A stretch of 64,000 bases of DNA from Bradysia coprophila. Taxonomy: Eukaryota; Arthropoda; Insecta; Diptera; Sciaridae. Shown one piece after another: positions 59,235 through 64,000 of this stretch. Each line of letters starts with the position of its first letter. Position 1 is the first letter of the stretch. The position numbers and the translations under genes are program-made. The notes under the pieces were generated by a model. It was not told the origin of the DNA and did not search any database. It saw nothing but the letters and a program-made list of their open reading frames with translations. The DNA lies in assembly GCF_014529535.1 (NCBI RefSeq), contig NW_023504022.1:3158986-3222985 (forward strand), in the 5' to 3' direction.

Positions 59235-59420
59235 GTTATGATGAAAGAGAAACAAATATTTTGACAAGTATCCCAAGGCTAGTTATGATAAACTGGTCTT
59301 CGGTCTTCTCGCTCGCATCGTAAGATGTTGTAGGAGAAGCAAATACTTTGACAAGTACCCCAAGGCAAGTTATAATTAATTGGTATTCGGTCGTCTCGCT
59401 CCGATCATAACATTCTACAT
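59235..59420 (+). repeat. Dispersed dimeric repeat, copy 2
   Basis: Two tandem units as at 37660-37850 (CAAGTACCCCAAGGCAAGTT, GGTCGTCTCGCTCCGATCAT). Confidence 0.75.
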
Positions 59421-59479
59421 AAAAGACCTAACTGTCAGTGCGCATCTAAAAGTGGCACTAAAACTGTCTGTATTATGAC

Positions 59480-59700
59480 ATTACAGGAGATATAAGCTTT
59501 TTAGCATGCGTTAGGAACAACGTTTTTTCTAAACGACGGTGGAAATAAGCAACGAGGTCGCGATATTTCAACCATATATGATTTCAACACTAGTTAGGAA
59601 AAACCTTTTTCCTAACTGGTGTGGAAATATCGCGACTTAGTCGTTTAGGAAAAACGTTATTCCTAATTTAAGCTTCAAAGCTTTTTTAGCAAACCTCTCA
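59480..59700. repeat. Complex fold-back
   Basis: TTAGGAACAACGTTTTTTCT with AAACGAC faces GTCGTTTAGGAAAAACGTTA. An inner pair is GTCGCGATATTTC and GAAATATCGCGAC, and a central AGTTAGGAAAAACC/TTTTTCCTAACT hairpin is nested within. Confidence 0.75.
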
Positions 59701-60463
59701 TTGGCTAAAAAAAACCTTTCAGCATGTGTATTGTCCGAACTCGACACTCATTTATCACCGAGTTGCATAAATAACTATTCATCTGATAACTATGGCTAGG
59801 GGTGGGTAGGTTCACAAATGTATATAAATTGATATAGAGGTAGTGAGTTCGATTCCATACAAAAATTTTCAATTGAATTGTTGCAGGAATAATTTTATCA
59901 CTGAACTGTCGCTACGCACAAGAATTATGTGATTCTCTGTACTGAGAACAATAAACGAAACGTGTCGATCGCATGTATGAGAAAATATAATTTCGAAAAG
60001 CGTATTCAATTTAATCAACTTACGAAATGCAGAAGAAAAGACTTTGACTGTTCGTAAATTGCTATAAAAGATTATTTACTGGAATTTCAAATGAAAATGT
60101 TTATTCTACTTAATGCACATTTAACCAGCAAAAACGATTCCACATGACTGTATCATATAGTCACATGTCGAAAAATACAGAAAATTGTATTTCGATGCGC
60201 TTACTGTTATATAGTTTACTATACTCGCGTCGCAATGCACTATGTAAATATTTATGTTAAGGCGAAATTTGTTTGTAAATCTCTGAGTGAATTTGAATAT
60301 CAGATTTTGGCAAAGATTTTCGTATGCTCCGAAAGTGTTCAATTCAAATCCAAAATAGATCGAAATTTACTTGCAATTGCAGTTGTTAAGGGATTATATT
60401 AAAATCTGGAGAAAGAGACAGGCTTCGATGTCTGTTGAATTTGGCAATTAACTAGCTTCCACC

Positions 60464-61995
60464 ATCATGTCCGGAGCGATAGCGGAGGACTTGACGCAGT
60501 CTAACTTCCAAAAAAAGGACGAAGAAATTTTTTTGAGACGCGGCAACTATATATAGGCGAGAATTTAAGTTTCTTTCCTTTGGCCTGTATCACCACAAAT
60601 CCTATTCTATCTTGTTTGCGCTTCAAATACGAGCAAAACGAGCTATCACTCGACTATGTAACTTTAAAATTGCCGGAGATACATCGTTTTGAAGTTGGTC
60701 ATTTTGATAGAAAATGCACCAAATTAACGTTTTCCAAACAATCAAAATCTTTCAACTTACTCTGTATGTTTCTATCTGTCTATCTATCGACGGTCGATCT
60801 CGGAAACTAGTCAGCCAATCTCCATGAAATTTTGCAGGAACCTCGGGGTGGGCATAAAAATGAAAATGTGATACTCCATTACCGCAGGAAAAACCAGAAT
60901 TTTGTTTTATTGGCCTCGAAGTGGTTTCTGAGTGTGGTTTTATAGGGTCGGGAACGCGTTTTCGGCTGTAGCTTAGCTGTATTGAAACCTACAGAGGCGT
61001 GTGACCCATCAAATGAAAGGTATTCGTAACACGATTCAAACAAAAAAATAATTAAAAAAATCGGGGCAGATTCGTTTGCGCTAGAGTGATTAGAGTGACC
61101 AAATTTTGAGCTACTCGAGCGTAGGATGAAAGGACTAATATTTTTTTGGGTTATGAAAGATAGACAGTTACTTTCTTCGGCAAAGTCTCAGAGTTTTACG
61201 AGTAGAACAGAGGGACATATGTGAAAAATGTCGAAAGTTGGAAATGGGTGTGTCAATTGGGGTTTTGGAGATATTTCTTGAATGGTGGCAGATAGAGAAT
61301 TACTCTTTCGTCAAATTTTCGATTTTCGGCAAATTTTCTGAATTTCGTCAGAATTTGGAATTTCGTCAAATTTTCGATTTTCGTCAAATTTTCGAATTTC
61401 ATCAAATTTTCGAATTTCGTCAAATTTTCGAATTTCGTCAAATTTAGACAAATTTTCGAATTTCGTCAAATTTAGACAAATTTTCAAATTTCGTCAAATT
61501 TTCAAATTTTCGAATTTCGTCAAATTTTCAAATTTCGTCAAATTTTCAAATTTCGTCAAATTTCGTAAAATTTTCAAATTTCGTAAAATTTTCAAATTTC
61601 GTAAAATTTTCAAATTTCGTAAAATTTTCAAATTTCGTAAAATTTTCAAATTTCGTAAAATTTTCAAATTTTCAAATTTTCGAATTTCATCAAATTTCGT
61701 CAAATTTTCGAATTTCGTCAAATTTTCGAATTTCATCAAATTTCGTCAAATTTTCGAATTTCGTCAAATTTCGTCAAATTTTCGAATTTCGTCAAATTTT
61801 CGAATTTCGTCAAATTTTCGAATTTCGTCAAATTTTCGAATTTCGTCAAATTTAGACAAATTTTCGAATTTCGTCAAATTTAGACAAATTTTCAAATTTC
61901 GTCCAATTTTCAAATTTTCGAATTTCGTCAAATTTTCAAATTTCGTCAAATTTTCGAATTTCGTCAAATTTTCAAATTTTCGAATTTCGTCAAAG
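60464..61995 (+). repeat. Dispersed repeat with minisatellite, copy 2
   Basis: Longer copy of the element at 365-1103, with an extra stretch of about 370 bases (60850-61225) and a much longer minisatellite. It is closest to a full-length copy of this family. Confidence 0.85.
61306..61995 (+). repeat. Minisatellite, TTTCGTCAAATTTTCGAA units
   Basis: About 690 bases of the same 18-bp unit, with 11-bp short units, a run with TAAAA in place of TCAAA (61560-61665), and TTTAGACAAA variants. The Phe/Lys-rich open frames on both strands are artefacts of the 18-bp period. Confidence 0.9.
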
Positions 61996-62399
61996 AGGGT
62001 CTCCAAAAAAGTACCAAGTCTTTCCTGTTTCGTCACCCTCTGAATTCTATTTGAAATTGATACCAAATGGTAATAAATAGTGCTAAATGCAATTACACAA
62101 TTTTCCAGATTGATCCTGACTCGGGTTACTGAGTCTGGGATCCTCGGAGCCTCTCTAGAAGCTGTTTACAGAAACTGCTTTATTACCAAAAATGACTAAA
62201 ATGTAGTGTACGAAAAAAGCTTGGATTTAGGTTTTTTTTGATGGGTAGGGTGAGGTCCCCTTTTATGACAATACAACAAGCCTTCACAAGCAAGGAACTA
62301 GCGTAAGCGATAGGCGGCAGCTAACAAACTATGAAATTGACCCTTTTATAAAAGTTCAAAAAATCAATGATATTCCTCTTTCAATTTCGTATGTTCGAG
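61996..62399. other. Gap without supported gene
   Basis: Short linker between the two tandem arrays. Nothing recognised. Confidence 0.5.
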
Positions 62400-63470
62400 G
62401 TTCGATTTTATTGATGGTTTGATTTTCTTGGCTGGCGATACTTGGCGGTTGGATTTTATTGGCTGGCGATACTTAACAGTTCCATTTTATTAACTAGCGA
62501 CAGTTGGTAGTTCGATTTTATTGACTGGCCATACTTGGATGTTTGATTTTGTTGACTGGAGATACGTGACAGTTCAATTTTATTGACTGGCGATACTTGG
62601 CAAATGGATTTCATTCACTGTCGACACTTGCGGAGTATCGCCAGCCGAGAAAATCGATTCGCCAAACATCGACAGCCAATAAAATCGAGTCGCCAGTCTA
62701 CAAAATACTTCTCAGTTTGATTATCTTGGCTGGCGATACTTAATAATTCCATTTTATTAACTGGCGACAGTTGGCAGTTCGATTTTATTGACTGACGATT
62801 GTATTTTATTGGCTGGCGATACTTGGCTGTTGAATTTTATTGGCTGGCGATACTTAACAGTTTCATTTTAATTGTCTAGCGACAGTTGGCAGTTCGATTT
62901 TATTGACTGGCGATACGTGACAGTTCAATTTTATTGACTGGCGATACTTGGCAAATGGATTTCATTCACTGTCGACACTTGCGAAGTATCGCCAGCCGAG
63001 AAAATCGATTCGCCAAACATCGACAGCCAATAAAATCGAGTCGCCAGTCTACAAAATACTTCTCAGTTTGATTATCTTGGCTGGCGATACTTAATAATTC
63101 CATTTTATTAACTGGCGACAGTTGGCAGTTCGATTTTATTGATTGGCGATTGGATTTTATAGGCTGGCGATACTTATCTGTTGGATTTTATTGGCTGGCG
63201 ATACTTAACAGTTCCATTTTATTGGCTAGCGACAGTTGGCAGTTCGATTTTATTGACTGGCGATACGTGGCAGTTCAATTTTATTGACTGGCGATACTTG
63301 GTAAATGGATTTCATTCACTGTCGACACTTGCGAAGTATCGCCAGCCAATAAAATCGAACCGCCAAATATTGCAAGACAATAAAATCGATTCGCCAAACA
63401 TCGCCAGCCAATAAAATCGAATCGCCAAGTATCGCCAGTCAACAAAATTCTTGGCGGTTTGATTTTTTTT
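62400..63470. repeat. Minisatellite with a 350-bp higher-order unit
   Basis: Short units of about 35-37 bases (GGCTGGCGATACTTGGC, then a TTCGATTTTATTGAC-type half). The marker TCGACACTT occurs at 62621, 62972 and 63322, a period of 350-351. After each marker the short units appear in inverse form (GTATCGCCAGCC, AATAAAATCG), so each higher-order unit can fold back. The internal open frame at 63181 is an artefact. Confidence 0.88.
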
Positions 63471-63479
63471 TTCTATGAC

Positions 63480-63611
63480 ATGAATCACAACAATGCCGTG
63501 GTGTCGGTAGATTTGAACGAGCCTGATTTGACCATACTCAGTGTACTTTTGGGTGTCGGACTCTGGGCAACTTGGTTTCTGTTCCCCGTGCTACACGAAT
63601 GTTTCTGTTGA
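63480..63611 (+). CDS. Short ORF of unknown function
   Basis: 43 codons from ATG 63480 to TGA 63609-63611. It reads MNHNNAVVSVDLNEPDLTIL, then a hydrophobic SVLLGVGLWATWFLFPVL segment that could cross a membrane. It overlaps the next frame. It may be the first part of one frame-shifted gene. Not recognised. Confidence 0.25.
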   Translation: MNHNNAVVSVDLNEPDLTILSVLLGVGLWATWFLFPVLHECFC

Positions 63612-63835
63612 TGAACTATAAGTTTTTAATTCTAAAGACATCTCAGATGTGTTCCGATCATATTGGTCTAGAGAATTACTGGCCCTTGGTAAAACAAATT
63701 ACTCGTGAAGTGGCACCAGAAGAGCAAAAACTGGTCAGCGATCTTATGTTCGAGTACTGCCAAAGTTCACGAAGTGAACTGATTTTTATTATTGATAATT
63801 TGAATTCAATCGACGACGAGGATTTTAAGTCCTGA
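63599..63835 (+). CDS. ORF of unknown function, possible exon or gene remnant
   Basis: From ATG 63599 to TGA 63833-63835, 78 residues (the frame is open further upstream to about 63522). The sequence, with WPLVKQITREVAPEEQKLVS and a Ser/Asp-rich acidic end (DNLNSIDDEDFKS), has normal protein composition and stands out from the repeats to its left. Family not recognised. It overlaps the 63480 frame, so a single-base error or mutation joining them is possible. The remaining bases to 64000 show nothing. Confidence 0.35.
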   Translation: MFLLMNYKFLILKTSQMCSDHIGLENYWPLVKQITREVAPEEQKLVSDLMFEYCQSSRSELIFIIDNLNSIDDEDFKS

Positions 63836-64000
63836 TTCGGTTTTTATAAAACCGAATTTACTACCATTTGTACATATATCAGATCAAGCGAAGCCAAGCA
63901 TGTGGCCGTACTCTTATGCAAAATGCGCACTTCTTTGTCGAATAAACAGATGAGTTTTTTGTTCGGATGCTGTGAGCAGACGATTGCAAATCACATGACC

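Larger units (their letters stand above)
58003..60463. other. Repeat-rich gap without supported gene
   Basis: Includes GCTATTTTGCTAACCAATTA (58727, compare 48482), ACCAGTTAATTTAACTGA-type repeats (58930-59080), the dimeric repeat at 59235 and a complex palindrome at 59480-59665. Confidence 0.5.

Noticed and set aside
62400..63470. CRISPR-like regular repeats
   Set aside because: Units are degenerate, adjacent, partly inverted and lack unique spacers; this is a eukaryotic minisatellite.

Overview
This is an AT-rich animal genome window, almost certainly from an insect and probably a dipteran. The evidence is short GT-AG introns (59-74 bases in the main gene family), arthropod-type TATA plus TCAGT initiators, AATAAA signals, and homologues of metazoan genes: an RGK GTPase tail, a U1A/SNF-like two-RRM protein and a DHRS7B-like dehydrogenase. 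There are no operons, CRISPR arrays or confident tRNA/rRNA genes. Much of the window is transposon debris: fold-back elements, MITEs, minisatellites and decayed retroelements.

Layout. 1-2.5 kb: an unidentified internal exon, a dispersed repeat carrying an 18-bp minisatellite, and the last exon of an RGK-family GTPase. 2.5-11.5 kb: no convincing genes, but several fold-back/MITE insertions, including a CAACGCAC family with 7-bp target duplications. 11.5-12.8 kb: a decayed non-LTR retrotransposon interrupted by a smaller inverted-repeat insertion. 13.1-33.8 kb: the heart of the window, six copies (A-F) of a two-exon gene family encoding small secreted, Leu/Val/Ala-rich helical proteins. B and C form a near-perfect head-to-head palindrome. 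D and E form a second head-to-head inverted repeat. F lies in a 3-kb direct duplication of the E region. A diverged U1A/SNF-like gene with one frameshift lies at 19.3-20.0 kb. 35.2-36.6 kb: an intact five-exon DHRS7B-like SDR gene, whose 3' tail was copied with the E/F duplication and survives as a fragment at 29.1 kb. 36.6-60.4 kb: mostly non-coding, with a possible first coding exon (39.47 kb), a Crypton-like recombinase fragment (49.0 kb), tandem repeats and several paired transposable elements. 60.4-62.0 kb: a second copy of the repeat seen at the left end. 62.4-63.5 kb: a minisatellite with a 350-bp higher-order unit containing inverted subunits. 63.5-64 kb: short ORFs of unknown nature.

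The most interesting system is the A-F family. Each gene has a strong TATA/initiator promoter, a 14-codon signal-peptide exon kept nearly unchanged, a tiny intron and one large helical exon. Mature cysteine content steps from 16 (A) to 9 (B, C) to 4 (D, E, F). Copies are held in palindromes with near-identical sequence including introns. This fits a highly expressed secretion (salivary, silk, glue or gut lining) under selection for dosage and homogenised by recent duplication or gene conversion. Resemblance in style to sciarid DNA-puff secreted proteins is a hypothesis only; no database search was possible.
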